Assembly (NCBI GenBank): GCA_009733575.1
Contig: ML769389.1
Coordinates: 686,449-750,448 of the forward strand
DNA: 64,000 bases
DNA from: Gymnopus androsaceus JB14
Lineage: Eukaryota; Basidiomycota; Agaricomycetes; Agaricales; Omphalotaceae
Direction of reading: 5' to 3'
A model generated the notes under the pieces. It saw nothing but the letters and a program-made list of their open reading frames with translations. It searched no databases and had not been told where the DNA came from. Position 1 is the first letter of the stretch, and the number at the start of each line of letters is the position of its first letter. Below are positions 1-11,075 of this stretch, piece after piece. Both the position numbers and the translations under genes were made by a program.

Positions 1-1368
1 GACCCACCAAGAAGATCAGGGACATCATTGAAGGACTTGGAGAAGGAAGTGATGAGTTGCGACATCTTACCGCATCTCTAGGTCAGGTAACATCAGAAAT
101 CGAATCTGATCCTTTATCTGTTGCAGAAGCTATGCGACGACCTGACAGCTCCAAATGGTATGATGCCATGAAGGACGAAATCTCCAGACTCCAGGAGCGT
201 GGAACCTATACAATTGTCACTCCACCTCCAGATGCAAATATTCTCACATCCAAATGGGTCTATCGGACCAAGAAGGATGAACGAGGTCACATTACAGGAC
301 ACCGAGCTCGTCTTGTTGTATGTGGATTTAATCAGATCCCAGATGTTGACTACTTCCCAGATGAAACCTTTTGCATCTGTCGCAAAACTTGCATCAGCCC
401 ATGCTATACTCAGCATTGGAGCTGAGAAAAGCATGATTATTCACCAAATGGACGTGAAATCAGCTTACCTTTACAGGAAATTGGACGACAACGAGCGCAT
501 TTTTTATGAAGGCACCTCCAGGCATTGATATAGGGTAAAACCAGGTCAAACTTTACGGCTTAAACTCGCACTTTATGGACTTAAACAAGCCAGTCAACGA
601 TGGTACATGCGATTCAGGGAAATCATGACCCAACTGGGTTTTAAACGGTCTGATTTTGATCACACTGTTTTCTATTGCACTAATCCCTTCACCATCATTT
701 TCATACATGTTGATGACATGACATTGGTTACCAAAACCCTGGCCATCATGGAGAAACTAAAGAAAGATATTGGGGCTATAATCGAAGTTGTTGATTCCGG
801 AGAAATCCATTGGCTACTTGGGATTGAGATCCGAAGATCTCTCCATAATAAAACAATTCACTTATCCCAGCGGTCATACATTGACGCCATACTCTCTCGC
901 TATGGATTCTCAGATATAAAACCACTCTTTATTCCCTTCGATCCCCACATTCACCTCACCAAAGACCAGTCACCCAAAACGGTCAAGGATATTGCTTTTA
1001 TGCGCAACAAACCCTACAGAGAGGCCCTTGGCGCCCTCCAGTACTTATCCGTTGCTACGAGACCTGATATCACGTATGCAGTCTCTATCCTTGCTCGCTT
1101 TTCACAAAATCCTGGCATCACTCATTGGAATGGTGTATGCCGTGTCTACACCTATCTCAAATACACTCGAGACTTTTGGCTCAGTATGAGCAACCAGGAG
1201 ACAGTCCAAGGCTATACGGATGCGGATGGTATGTCCCAAGAGGATCAACATGCTATTTCCGGGTACGTTTTTATGTTGAATGGCAAAGCAGTATCTTGGT
1301 CGTTGAAACAACAGGATACCATTTCTTTATCCACCACGGAAGCCAAGTATATCACTTTGACCCATGTG

Positions 1369-2116
1369 NNNNNNNNNNNNNNNNNNNNNNNNNNNNNNNN
1401 NNNNNNNNNNNNNNNNNNNNNNNNNNNNNNNNNNNNNNNNNNNNNNNNNNNNNNNNNNNNNNNNNNNNNNNNNNNNNNNNNNNNNNNNNNNNNNNNNNNN
1501 NNNNNNNNNNNNNNNNNNNNNNNNNNNNNNNNNNNNNNNNNNNNNNNNNNNNNNNNNNNNNNNNNNNNNNNNNNNNNNNNNNNNNNNNNNNNNNNNNNNN
1601 NNNNNNNNNNNNNNNNNNNNNNNNNNNNNNNNNNNNNNNNNNNNNNNNNNNNNNNNNNNNNNNNNNNNNNNNNNNNNNNNNNNNNNNNNNNNNNNNNNNN
1701 NNNNNNNNNNNNNNNNNNNNNNNNNNNNNNNNNNNNNNNNNNNNNNNNNNNNNNNNNNNNNNNNNNNNNNNNNNNNNNNNNNNNNNNNNNNNNNNNNNNN
1801 NNNNNNNNNNNNNNNNNNNNNNNNNNNNNNNNNNNNNNNNNNNNNNNNNNNNNNNNNNNNNNNNNNNNNNNNNNNNNNNNNNNNNNNNNNNNNNNNNNNN
1901 NNNNNNNNNNNNNNNNNNNNNNNNNNNNNNNNNNNNNNNNNNNNNNNNNNNNNNNNNNNNNNNNNNNNNNNNNNNNNNNNNNNNNNNNNNNNNNNNNNNN
2001 NNNNNNNNNNNNNNNNNNNNNNNNNNNNNNNNNNNNNNNNNNNNNNNNNNNNNNNNNNNNNNNNNNNNNNNNNNNNNNNNNNNNNNNNNNNNNNNNNNNN
2101 NNNNNNNNNNNNNNNN
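1369..2116. other. Assembly gap (run of N)
   Basis: 748 undetermined bases. The gap lies inside the copia RNase H region, so the length of the interruption there is uncertain. Long translations that cross it are meaningless. Confidence 1.
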
Positions 2117-2353
2117 TTGCAAGAATCACAGATTCCAAGAAATAGCAGCTGTAATGCATGGCAAGCATTAAATCGACCACTCCGCCACTCTTACCTTAAC
2201 AACAAAGAGGAGAAGAAGTAATATGTCGACGCTATGCTGCAGTCCCATAGTTACGAGTAATTCATTTTGGACTCGGATGCTCTACCCACATGACGCCACT
2301 CAGTCTGCCTCGTATACCCCTTCGGCATGTGATAAATCACAAGAAGATCGCGT
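2117..2353. other. Unidentified insert sequence inside copia RNase H
   Basis: RNase H breaks off at 1368 after Thr-His-Val and resumes at 2354 with Ala-Lys-Glu-Ala-Ile-Trp, which is the expected next stretch of copia RNase H. The known bases between the gap and 2354 have no recognisable coding content. This is the tail of an inserted element or a misjoin next to the gap. Confidence 0.6.
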
Positions 2354-2660
2354 GCAAAGGAAGCGATCTGGCTTAGGAATCTTTTGTTGGAAATCTTTGG
2401 TCCAATTACTCATGTGATCCCTATCATGTCAGACAATCAGTCCGCCATCGCATTGGCGAAGGATGATTGTTTTCATGCTAGGACCAAACATATTGATATC
2501 CGATACCACTTCATCTGCTACGTCATTGAGGAAGGTAAAATTTGTCTTACATACTGCCCTACCAAAAACATGATGGCAGATATCTTCACCAAAGCCTTAC
2601 CTTCAATGAAAGCCAAACACTTTGCAGCATCCATGGGATTAGCAAAGGTTTGAAGGGGAG

Positions 2661-3000
2661 TGTTGGAATATCAAAGGTAAATATATTCTATCGAACTATA
2701 CATGGAACGCTTTCTTGTAGTCTCCACTTGTTTGTATCACCATCCCATGCACTCCACTGTTATCGTCTCGCAGACTCCACTCAGTGTCTCGCCATATCCA
2801 CTTGCTCTCTCGCAGTACCCACTTTACCGTATGGACAGTAGCCACACATATTCATGCAGTAGCCACTTGCCCGATATATTGTTTGTACTTAGGACTGTAT
2901 ATAAAGCCTAGTACCATACCCTGTAATATAACCGTTGTCCCCCATCAATCTGTGTGATCGTTACTACTAAGTCCTGTGTGGACTTACTGCTGCTACTTCC
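2661..3000 (+). repeat. Copia 3' LTR (right end uncertain)
   Basis: The pol frame ends at 2653 and is followed by a purine tract (GAAGGGGAG, 2652-2660) and TGTTGGAATATC at 2661, the usual copia polypurine tract and LTR start. A TATA-like TATATAAAG lies at 2898-2906, where an LTR promoter would sit. The terminal CA could not be fixed because no second LTR copy is in the window. The right boundary is an estimate. Confidence 0.7.
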
Positions 3001-3717
3001 TATTTAGGAATGTAACTCTAATATGGTGAAGAGCCCTAGAATGGGCTTGTCCTGTACAGGTCACATACATCATAGAAAGTCCTGAGGGTAGTACCAAATC
3101 CATCCTCAAAGTTGAAAGAGCTTTATAGTGCCAGAGCAACTCAGAAATGCTGGTGTCATCTCTAAGCCAATAACCTACCACTCGTCATTGTACTCAGTTA
3201 GCAATATTGGGACCATGCACTTCAAGCGGGGTTCGGGCTTCAGAAAGAGGTAGAGATCTGTAAATATTAGTTTTCATATGCATTGGTAGTGTCCAAGAGT
3301 TCTCAAAAGGTTCTAGTTCGAGTCCTCAATGCAGGGTGTCCGGGATGTGAGTTATTGGACACAGGACCCAGGTAGGAGTTTGGAGCTCATTTGTCATTGA
3401 GCTCCTGAGTCCTCATGGAGATAAGTCTTAGCACAAGCAGGGAGTTTTCAGCATGCAAAATCTTGAGTACATCAAGTAGTGCATCATATATTGAGATTGA
3501 ATAAAGTATATGTTAAGAAGAAGAAGTTGCAGAAGGTAGAGATAAGTCCTAACCCCAAATCCCAGGTTGGAATGCTTAGATTTGAATATCCTTGGCACTA
3601 ATAGAGATCCTTATTACATAACATCTCATGGATCTGAGGTATGAATGTATAGAATGCTCCAATGATACTAATACAAAGCAGGGAGTGCATTGAGCCTGCC
3701 ACAAATCCGAGACTGTA
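3001..3717. other. No gene recognised
   Basis: About 0.7 kb between the copia LTR and the hAT remnant. Only short open frames occur, without family resemblance. No tRNA or other RNA gene was recognised. Confidence 0.5.
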
Positions 3718-3862
3718 TTAACAACCGTTACGGGAAATACGGGATGGTCTGATACAGTTATCCCGTACCATTTCCGTCCCGTTGGCCTACTTTCAGAATG
3801 CAAAATGGTACAGGTACGGTGACCGTATTTCCGCAACCGTTAATCATTGAATACGGGAACGA
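3718..3862. repeat. Cluster of CCCGTA/TACGGG motifs next to the hAT remnant
   Basis: In about 145 bp the hexamer TACGGG or close variants (TACGGT, CCGTTA) recur on both strands around ten times. This resembles the subterminal transposase-binding arrays of hAT elements, for example the AAACGG repeats of Ac. The hAT dimerisation domain begins just downstream at about 3913, so a link is plausible. A similar cluster lies at 8290-8460. Confidence 0.4.
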
Positions 3863-3900
3863 TGACATGCCCCAGCAATGTCTAGAACAAGCACTACCAG

Positions 3901-4412
3901 ACATGTGCAACTGTGTCTGTCCCTTCACTCTCCCACTCCAACTCTACCAACTACTTTGTAAAAATTGATGCTCCTGTCGTTGAGTCTGTCCATGAGCTGT
4001 TCAATGAATTCATTGCTGGTTCTATCTCAAATGATGATCCAATTCAATATTGGACTCATATTGCCTCATCCAGTTCAAACAGTATCATGACTGCCAAACA
4101 AACCCTTGCAAAGATGGCGCTTGACTTCCTGAGTGTTTCAGCTACCAGCACTGTTGTTGAGCAGCTGTTTTCAAACTCTGGTCTTATTGTTGCCAAGTGG
4201 CGCATTACAACCTTACACAAAAACATATTTGCCAAAGTACAATGCTCAATAATTGGATCCAAATGGGTAATGTAGTCCCTTGGGAAGCTTGTGTTAAGAA
4301 ACTAAACACCAGGTATGGTAAGAAGAAGGAGCAGGGCTGGGAAGAGGACTCAGAGGAGGATACAGAGGAGGATGAGACAGATGAAGGTGATGAGCCTGAA
4401 GTTGTTGAGTAA
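3901..4412 (+). pseudogene. hAT transposase C-terminal (dimerisation) fragment
   Basis: The reading at 3913-4240 contains DPIQYWTH, then LAKMALDFLSVSATSTVVEQLFSNSG. This is the hAT C-terminal dimerisation signature (PxLAxMALDxLSIPATSxxxERxFS). A frameshift near 4240 puts the continuation (MLNNWIQMGNVVPWE) in another frame. The protein would end in an acidic tail rich in Glu and Asp at 4412. The catalytic DDE core and BED finger are absent upstream, so this is a 5'-truncated remnant. Identification rests on the dimerisation motif and is firm. Confidence 0.88.
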
Positions 4413-5237
4413 TATATTATATCTTACTTTACTACATTCATTGATATTTCTGACATACTTACACCAACAAAATCTTACTACTACATTTGTTTTTTTTGCT
4501 TACTTCAACTTACTATACATTCTAGAATACATTTTAATGTTAGTGTTTTTCATGATGAATACTCAAGTATTTATGCATGAATATTCATTATTTGTGCATA
4601 TTTGTATTTGAGTATGTGTAAGTAAGAAATATTTGAGTACATATTCATACCCATCTCTACCAAAAACTCAATAAGGCAGCTGTCAATGAGTCCACCAGCA
4701 TGTAAAATCTGTGTCAAGTGACAGGAGAAGTTGCAAATAGAAGATCTTTGCAGTTGAGTTTTGATAGCATCTGCTGCTCCAATAAAAGCTAGCATTGCCA
4801 GCACATAGAATAGAGTCAATTGCAGACTCCTTAGAGACACGGTGGGTAGACAGTTTCACAAGGCTGAGCTTGGTTAAGGGCAATGGAAAGAGTGTATCAT
4901 GCTGTATAGTCTGTTGGGAAGACCACAAGGGTTCAGAACTCAAAGAATGAACAATCATTGAGAGATTGCATTGGATAGTTGATAACAATCAATACCAGGT
5001 CAAACCCCAGTGGGAAGTGGTAAATGACAAGAGGCCACAGCTTGAAACTGCAATGCAGATGACAGAAAATGTATGACTGTCTGGTCTGCTAACCTGTCAA
5101 GATAAGCCATAAATGGGGAAACAGTCAGAGGACATGATGAATTCTGCTTATAAAGTTGCAAGATAAAAAACTGATTAACTAAATGTGGCCTTTTCGACCA
5201 TGGGAAGCTCGATCACAGCAGAAAAGGCTCTTTCTCT
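4413..5237. other. No gene recognised
   Basis: A/T-rich sequence after the hAT remnant. A minus-strand open frame of about 100 codons at 4683-4988 shows no family resemblance and is not annotated as a gene. Confidence 0.45.
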
Positions 5238-5429
5238 CAAGGGGCATTTGGCATCTGAATGGCAGACCCTATCCTTGGGTTGTGACCTCAATTGAAAAGT
5301 CAGCACCCACTGACATCCAATGACATTGGCCATTCAGTTTTTGAATTGAAATGTAACTTTCCCATGCAGGGTAGGCCTAAATTGGTAACCCAAGAGGGAG
5401 TCTGTCATTTGGATACCAAATGCCCCTTG
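5238..5429. mobile_element. hAT-type MITE with 8-bp target site duplication
   Basis: Inverted termini of about 43 bp: 5238-5281 starts CAAGGGGCATTTGG and 5387-5429 ends CCAAATGCCCCTTG, with few mismatches. The element is 192 bp and non-coding. Immediately outside both ends is the same 8-mer CTTTCTCT (5230-5237 and 5430-5437), a perfect 8-bp duplication as produced by hAT transposases. This is a complete, recent-looking non-autonomous insertion. Confidence 0.92.
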
Positions 5430-5796
5430 CTTTCTCTGCACTTCCTTTGAGTTGGGGACTGACAGAATTTCAAAGCAGCCTCCAGTTTTGCAGTCCTATA
5501 CTTAAAATTAAGATTGGGGCACTAAGAATTGAACGTCCGCTATATTTACATATTCATTGGTCAGCTCTTTGAGCACCATAGTGGCTTCATTTCCCGGTGG
5601 AGCTGGAGTTTTACAGTGCCAGCAGAGCCTATCATAGTCATGTTGTGCATGAGGCAGAGCCTATTGATGCCCAATTATTATCATGATTAATATTTTACCT
5701 CTCCGGATCCTTCTGGCATCTCTGACATCTGTAGCACTATACTTACAATGTATGTTCATGTTAATGGCATAATGCCAAGCATGAGAGAGACACACT

Positions 5797-5951
5797 GGAA
5801 AGGGAAAAAATTAAGGTCTACCAAATTGCCATCTGAATTCTTGCGATAATACACAAATGGGATATTGGCTATCATGCCCATACATGGCATATCCAAAATC
5901 ATGTGCATCTTTCAATTGCAAAATAAGGTCTACCAAATTTTTTCCCTTTCC
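5797..5951. repeat. Short inverted-repeat unit
   Basis: A 16-bp arm GGAAAGGGAAAAAATT at 5797-5812 is repeated in reverse complement at 5936-5951. The tract AAGGTCTACCAAATT also occurs twice in direct orientation next to the arms. No target duplication was seen. It could be a decayed MITE or chance low-complexity pairing. Confidence 0.3.
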
Positions 5952-5996
5952 CATGTGAGAGGATTCACATGTTTTAGGTAGTCCTGAAAATTGCTG

Positions 5997-6290
5997 TGTC
6001 CCTCAACAGCAGCACAACTATGGTCCTACAATACCTTTTCAGCTTAACATACATTACATATCTCAAGGGTTTGTCCCTCCTTCTCATTCATAAAATGATC
6101 CTTTCCAGATTGTCTATCATAATGGTCAAGAACTCCATTTATCTCAAGGTATTGCAGTTCAGGTATGGGGTTTGCCTCCTATGCCTGAGCCACCTGCAAG
6201 ACATGGTACTTCTCATGGACATGGACATGGTAGTGTTGAAATATCAGATTTTGATGTGCAAGCTGGATACAGCTGTGTTATGATGATGTT
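5997..6290 (+). pseudogene. Pro/Gln-rich coding-like fragment
   Basis: One plus frame from about 5997 reads PQQQHNYGP and, after a stop near 6104, HNGQELHLSQGIAVQVWGLP, PMPEPPARHG and a His-Gly repeat. The composition looks like a disordered fungal protein or gag region. It lies upstream of the Helitron helicase remnant, but a connection is not shown. No function is assigned. Confidence 0.25.
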
Positions 6291-6474
6291 ATGGTTTTCA
6301 TCATTATATCATATCTTTGCTATATTTACACCTTATATCACCATTGCTTCATAGGTGATATCATTGCTTCACATAGTATCCACTTACTATATTTGATAGC
6401 TATGACATATGCTTTCTAGGAGTATAAGTACTGCTTGTAGATATACATGTACTTTACCTGTTTGCCTTAGGATC

Positions 6475-7688
6475 TTTGTCCCAAGATCCATACAAGGTCA
6501 AACATTTATCATTTGTCAATATCCTTGTCACCTTGCTGGTGTTGTTTGGTGCATTCTTACAGGTAGTATAGCTGCACTGTTACTCCTAAATGGTCAAAGT
6601 GCACATTCAACTTTCAAGATTCCTATTGAAATTTTTGAAGGAAAAGTATGTTCAGTCAAAAAACTTTGATTTGGACCAATTGTTATGTGAGACCAGTCTT
6701 ATTATTTGGGATGGAGTATCAATGCAAGATTGCTTCTGCCAAGAGGCTGTGGACATGACTATGAGGGATATCAAGGATACAGATACTTATACCATTTGGA
6801 GGTGTTACAGTGGTGTTTGGTGGGGACTTCCAGCAGATACTTCCTGTGGTTTGCAAAGGGAGTTGAGAGCAAATAGTGGGACAGTGTATTCAGTGATCTG
6901 AGCTATGGCATGACAGAGGAGTTCTTTATCTGAAAGAAAATAAAAGATTGAGTAGTGGTTCAGATGAGGACAAAGAGTATGCAGAATGGTTACTGAAGGT
7001 TGGCCATGGTTCCATCCAGGTCTCAGTCTTATTGACTGAGCAGAAAATAATGATTCATGATTCTCAGAGCATACCATATTTTGCCCAAGAAATGACACTG
7101 TTGATGATACAATTCTCAAGTGCTTGAATACTTTGAGTGGTGATATCCACACCTATCATAGTACTGACTCTGCAGTCACTGATGAAGCAGCAGATGGTAA
7201 TGTGATTTCCAGTACCCTGTGGAATTTCTCAACAGCATCAATGGTTCTGGCACCTCTGTCACAGCTAAAGTTGAAAATTGGTGCACCAATAATGATTCCA
7301 TGCAACCTTGATCCATCTGCAGAGGTTTGCAATGGAACCCATGCAATTCTTACATGCTGCACAACAAGAGTCCTAGAAGCCAGAATATTGGGTGGAGATC
7401 ACAGGACAGGCTACTTATGTTGATTCCATGCATTACCATTTCTCCATCAAGCTTGGATTTACCTTTTGTTTTCCAAAGGTGCCAGTTTCCTGTCCAGCTG
7501 TCATTTGCTATGTCCATCAATAAACCTCAAGAGCAGTCAGTAACTAAAGTTGGTCTTAATCTTCAATTCCCAGTATTTACACATGGTCAACTGTATGTGG
7601 CTCTTTCACAATGCACCACCAAGCTAGGAGTGAAGGCAATATTCCCTGAAGGTATGCTCTATGTACTTATTTTTTTGTTTTTAAATTG
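6475..7688 (+). pseudogene. Helitron PIF1-like helicase remnant (first copy)
   Basis: Pieces of the helicase domain of a rolling-circle Helitron are spread over three frames. The decayed Walker A region is near 6480 (GQTFIICQ), followed by GSIAALLLLNGQSAHSTFKIPIEIFEG and [25 protein letters not shown], where families have LIIWDEVPM. From 7124 come LKLKIGAPIMIPCNLDPS, VCNGTHAIL and VLEARILGGDH. The C-terminal block at 7430-7640 reads LPFVFQRCQFPVQLSFAMSINKPQEQS and VFTHGQLYVALSQCT. Frameshifts and loss of GGTGKT and the Walker B acid show it is dead. No Rep domain or Helitron terminus was identified. Confidence 0.9.
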
Positions 7689-8289
7689 AACAACTTTTAC
7701 ATAGCAATCTGACTTCAAATATATATATATGCATTTGAGTAAGTATAAGTTCTAAGTAAGATTTTGAAGTGAATTCATTGACTCTATTTCTTAACAATAA
7801 TCTTATGGTGTCTTGCAAACCTAAAAACTCTTAAAATAATACCCTGAGGACCCCTGCCCATGCCTATGGTATGGGTCAAGCAAGCTTGTTTGCTGTAAGT
7901 CATCATCCAAAAGTGGTTTAAGGCTGCCGTAACATTGCCGAAAGTAGTTTAAGGGTACTACCAAATGCAGTTTAAGGGTTAAACCAAATCGGGTTTACCA
8001 TCATTCCAGCCATGCTTCAATAGAGTCTAATCATTACTTTTGTGGCCGCTTTCGGGAGAATCATTCTAACAAAATCTGCTCAAACTGGTGTTACTTGACA
8101 TGTCAATGCATTAAAGAGTTAGATATATGCCTTCAATGATGCACAGGTTATTATGGAAAGCCGGAAGCTTGCTCTCTTGGAATGATCGGAATCATTTTCT
8201 CCTGATAGATACTCGGTGATTGATCTATGTACAATGTAGCAGCATCACATTTCACCATATACAAGTTCACTAAATACTAGTAGGGATCC

Positions 8290-8460
8290 CCACTGTAACC
8301 GTATAGCATGGCTTTACGGGTACGGGTATATGGGTAGCCATAACCATCCCATATAGGAATCTCAAGAATAATTTATGGTTACGGGTACAGTACTGTAGTA
8401 TACTGTATACTTGCTGTAAAAATACGGCCGTATACGGGTACCATACGGCCTGTAAATTCT
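8290..8460. repeat. Second cluster of TACGGG/CCGTA motifs
   Basis: Repeated TACGGGTA, ACCGTA and TACGG motifs on both strands over about 170 bp, inside the 4.4-kb long-TIR element. The composition matches the cluster beside the hAT remnant at 3718-3862. It may be the subterminal region of a nested, decayed hAT-like element. Confidence 0.35.
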
Positions 8461-8635
8461 TTTGAGTTTTCTTGCAAAATATACTACATTTTTGCTACAT
8501 TTATACTAGACACCAGTATTGCTCTACACAATAATTGTCCGATCCGGTCTCGGAGAAGCAAGTAATGGACTACAATAAGCACTCGCAGAGCTCTATACGA
8601 AAAGATTAGCAAGCAGAGCAGAAAGAAACATCACA

Positions 8636-9067
8636 TTACGGACCTTCCGCACAACAACACAGGCACATTCCGGCTAAACAAGCCATACATCCATCATTTG
8701 AATGTTGCTGTGGTTGTTGCCTGGATGATGAAATGGCCATGGTCACGAATGGGAAAAGATAATAATGACTTGCACATACACATAAAAGTTTTGCTGAGGA
8801 GGAGGCTGAGGCAGGTAGACTGGCTGAGGATGTCCCGGATGGGGGTATCCATGTTGGCTATATGTCGGCTGAGGGGGCTAGAAAAATGAAAGTGTCTAAG
8901 TAATTCATCTACAGAGTTCTATTGTAACTGCGTACATGAGGATAATAGCTATGAGGAGGACCTGAAAAGTCGAGTGAGCGGGATTTCAAACCAAGTGCGT
9001 TAATTCAAACAGACCTCGAGGTGGATAGGAATGTCCATGCTGTTGGTTTTGATGATAGATCAGACAT
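8636..9067 (-). CDS. CYSTM-like Pro/Gln-rich small protein with cysteine tail, spliced, probably broken at its start
   Basis: Minus-strand exons are supported by canonical splice sites. A 5' exon (HQNQQHGHSYPP) ends near 9017. After an intron with GTCTGT and TTTTCAG comes a short exon ending at 8936 (GPPHSYYPH). Intron 8878-8935 (58 bp) is followed by exon 8780-8877 (PPQPTYSQHGYPHPGHPQP, then PQPPPQQNFY). Intron 8721-8779 (GTATGT...CCAG) is followed by exon 8636-8720, ending in GCMACLAGMCLCCCAEGP and TAA. A Pro/Gln/Tyr-rich N-terminus plus a compact cysteine-rich hydrophobic tail is the architecture of CYSTM stress-tolerance proteins, thought to insert in membranes. The only nearby ATG (9065-9067) is one base out of frame, so the start is lost or lies in an unseen exon. 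It sits between inverted repeats with no transposase. Confidence 0.72.
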
Positions 9068-9358
9068 GACGCTGACAGGGAGACTTGAAATTTAGTGGCA
9101 GTGGAAGTGGGGATTAAAAGTGAATTTTTGTGAATCGGTTCACTTTTGTACTATTTGCTCCGCAGAAGTGGCAGTGCAAATATGCATGGCTGCATGGCTT
9201 GATCCAATGCATAGGCTCTTACCTGTTTTGTACTCATGCGCAGCTAGAAAAAAATTGTAGCTATGCTGCATGATTCGGGCTTTGAAGGAGAGAAGGGGGG
9301 CATGATCAGTCGAATTTTCCTAGCTATAGAACTATTCATGATTGCATCGTAACTAGCC

Positions 9359-10125
9359 GAGTATTGATTGACCGGCTTTTTTCGGCTTTTTTCCAGCTGT
9401 TTCAAAAACCTAGGCCAGACCGACACAATCTTGAGCTGATGGCCGGACCCGCCGAAGCTAGCGCTTTAGTAGAGCCCCCAGGATCCAGGACAACGAGGAA
9501 CAGCGGGAAAGGTCTCGATTAACGGAAAGAGCTTGATTAACGTTTAGGCCCTGTTTAGGCCCTGTTTACGCCTTGAGTCTCGGAACATTAGGGAATATGA
9601 CGATGGTTTCGGTCATCCCAATACAGAAACTCTGCAAACTTAGCTTGTCGTTGCGATGTTACTAGGGTATTGCTCCCAATCGTCCCCTCCTCTTCAAATT
9701 AGTTGCCCTGTACCAGGTCCATATTCACCACAGTAGATTAAACGTATTCTAATTCTGCACATAAGAAGGGTTTGTTCAACGCTGGTCGAGGATCGTTGAA
9801 GTAGTAATTTGAGCTGGACATATGGCTCGGCAGCCGTCGGCCATCAGCTCAAATTTCGTTGGTGTGGCCTAGCCGCCTAGGTTTTTTTAAACAGCTGTCA
9901 GTAGGCTCGTGAACCAGCCGTTCTCCGAATTTGCAAAATGACAAATACTTGCTGACCTACGGGAGCAAGTTCGGCCGCCTCAGCGACCGAACGGAACTGG
10001 CACCGCGAGTCTAAGCTGTCAGCTTGTGTAGATTATTTATAGTATTTATAGTACAAAAATGTATACAAAGTTTGAGTACGTACTTGTGGGCAACCCGGCA
10101 AGCTGGTTCAAGCCTGTCAATCAAT
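9359..10125. repeat. Inverted-repeat unit (decayed MITE) nested in the long-TIR element
   Basis: Outer arms GTATTGATTGACCGGCTT (9359-9376) and AAGCCTGTCAATCAATAC (10108-10125) pair as inverted repeats. Longer inner arms, 9396-9450 and 9838-9897, also pair (CAGCTGTTTCAAAAACCTAGG and the GAGCTGATGGCCG block). A 12-13-bp unit is tandemly doubled near 9546-9572 (AGGCCCTGTTT). No coding content. Boundaries and superfamily are uncertain. Confidence 0.5.
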
Positions 10126-11075
10126 ACAGTGCTTTTTACGATGTGAAGTTGCTATGAGATTTCAAATAGAGATACAGCGTTTTGCATAAACGGTTACCGC
10201 TTCATGATTTTTGAACGCGTGCTTATTGACTGCAACCGCGACTCGGTAAATTTGATACGAGTAATTTATGAAAAGATGGGGCCTGCAGGGTACTCTATAC
10301 AGTCAGAGCGCTTATGCCTGATGCCCGCTGCTCATCAACATTGATCTGCGCAAGAGCATCCTGCACTGGCTTTTTTGGAGCTTGAATTCCGTGTCTTTGA
10401 GAAGAGTGATAATTCTTGGGGCACAGATCGGTAGTGACCAGAAACGAAACGAAACCTCCGCTTCCGTCCAACTTCCGTCTGATAATATCCTTATCACTGG
10501 CGATAACAGTAGGCGCCGTCCCAGACCTCCGTGGGCTTCCTTCAGCTCCCCGGATCCCCCGGTTAAGAATAAGTTGGTGTGAACAAATGTACCACTAAAT
10601 AAAGAAAAAGAATAATATTTCATCCAACTGACACTGCCACAGCCTGTGCTAGATACGAGCAATTTTTGCATTACTATTCAAAATTTTGAAATTAATCCAA
10701 ATTTAATTAGAGCCTGTAGGCTGCTACATGCTACAATCTTCCCATATAGTTACAGTTACTTGTGGTTTAATCATACAGTTACTTGTACTTTAATCACACA
10801 GTGACTTGTAAGTAAGTATCATACTGCAATCACTTGAAGAATAAGCTGAGGATGAAAGCATACATGTCAGTGCTTATTTCATTTCAATAGTTAGAAGTGA
10901 CAGTCACGAAGAGCTTAGGTGCTGTAGTCTGTTCCGGGCCCGCCTCTCAAAAACGAAACTTGGGTGTATTATCTATAAGATGTCGTTATCTATATCGATA
11001 AGGCGGAAGTTTCGTTTCGTTTTTCGTATATACTCAGCACAGATGGTAGGATAAGCAAGAACAATGAGGTGACTA
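10126..11075. other. No gene recognised; small foldbacks only
   Basis: Open frames at 10312-10671 and 10382-10582 overlap on both strands and match nothing. The sequence has an inverted pair built on ACGAAACGAAAC (10441-10466 against 11004-11027) and a smaller foldback at 10949-11027. These look like degraded MITE ends. Confidence 0.4.

Larger units (their letters stand above)
1..2653 (+). pseudogene. Ty1/copia pol remnant (reverse transcriptase + RNase H), 5'-truncated
   Basis: Copia-type polyprotein C-terminal half, running in from the left edge. The reverse transcriptase start is at 57-380 (SKWVYRTK...RLVVCGF). A frameshift near 365 moves the next block (MDVKSAYLYRKLDDNERI) to another frame. 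From 607 the palm motif reads HVDDM and is followed by the copia connection LLGIEIRR and IHLSQRSYIDAIL. RNase H begins at about 1230 (ISGYVFMLNGKAVSW, STTEAKY) and stops at the assembly gap. It resumes at 2354 with AKEAIWLRN and continues to 2653 (MSDNQSAIALAKD, ARTKHIDIRYHFI, ADIFTKALP). The frameshift and the interruption mean it cannot encode an active enzyme. It would have copied element RNA inside virus-like particles. Identity as copia is secure; the element's 5' half is outside the window. Confidence 0.93.

Noticed and set aside
607..2221. Long open frames on both strands through the N run
   Set aside because: They are open only because N codons are not stops; real content ends at 1368 and restarts at 2354.
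7861..7895. Hairpin CCCATGCC..GGTATGGG as a Helitron 3' end after the helicase
   Set aside because: No CTRR follows at the right distance, and the sequence merges with the long-TIR element's left end.
10312..10671. Minus-strand frame of 119 codons
   Set aside because: Overlaps open frames on the other strand inside repeat-derived DNA; no family features.
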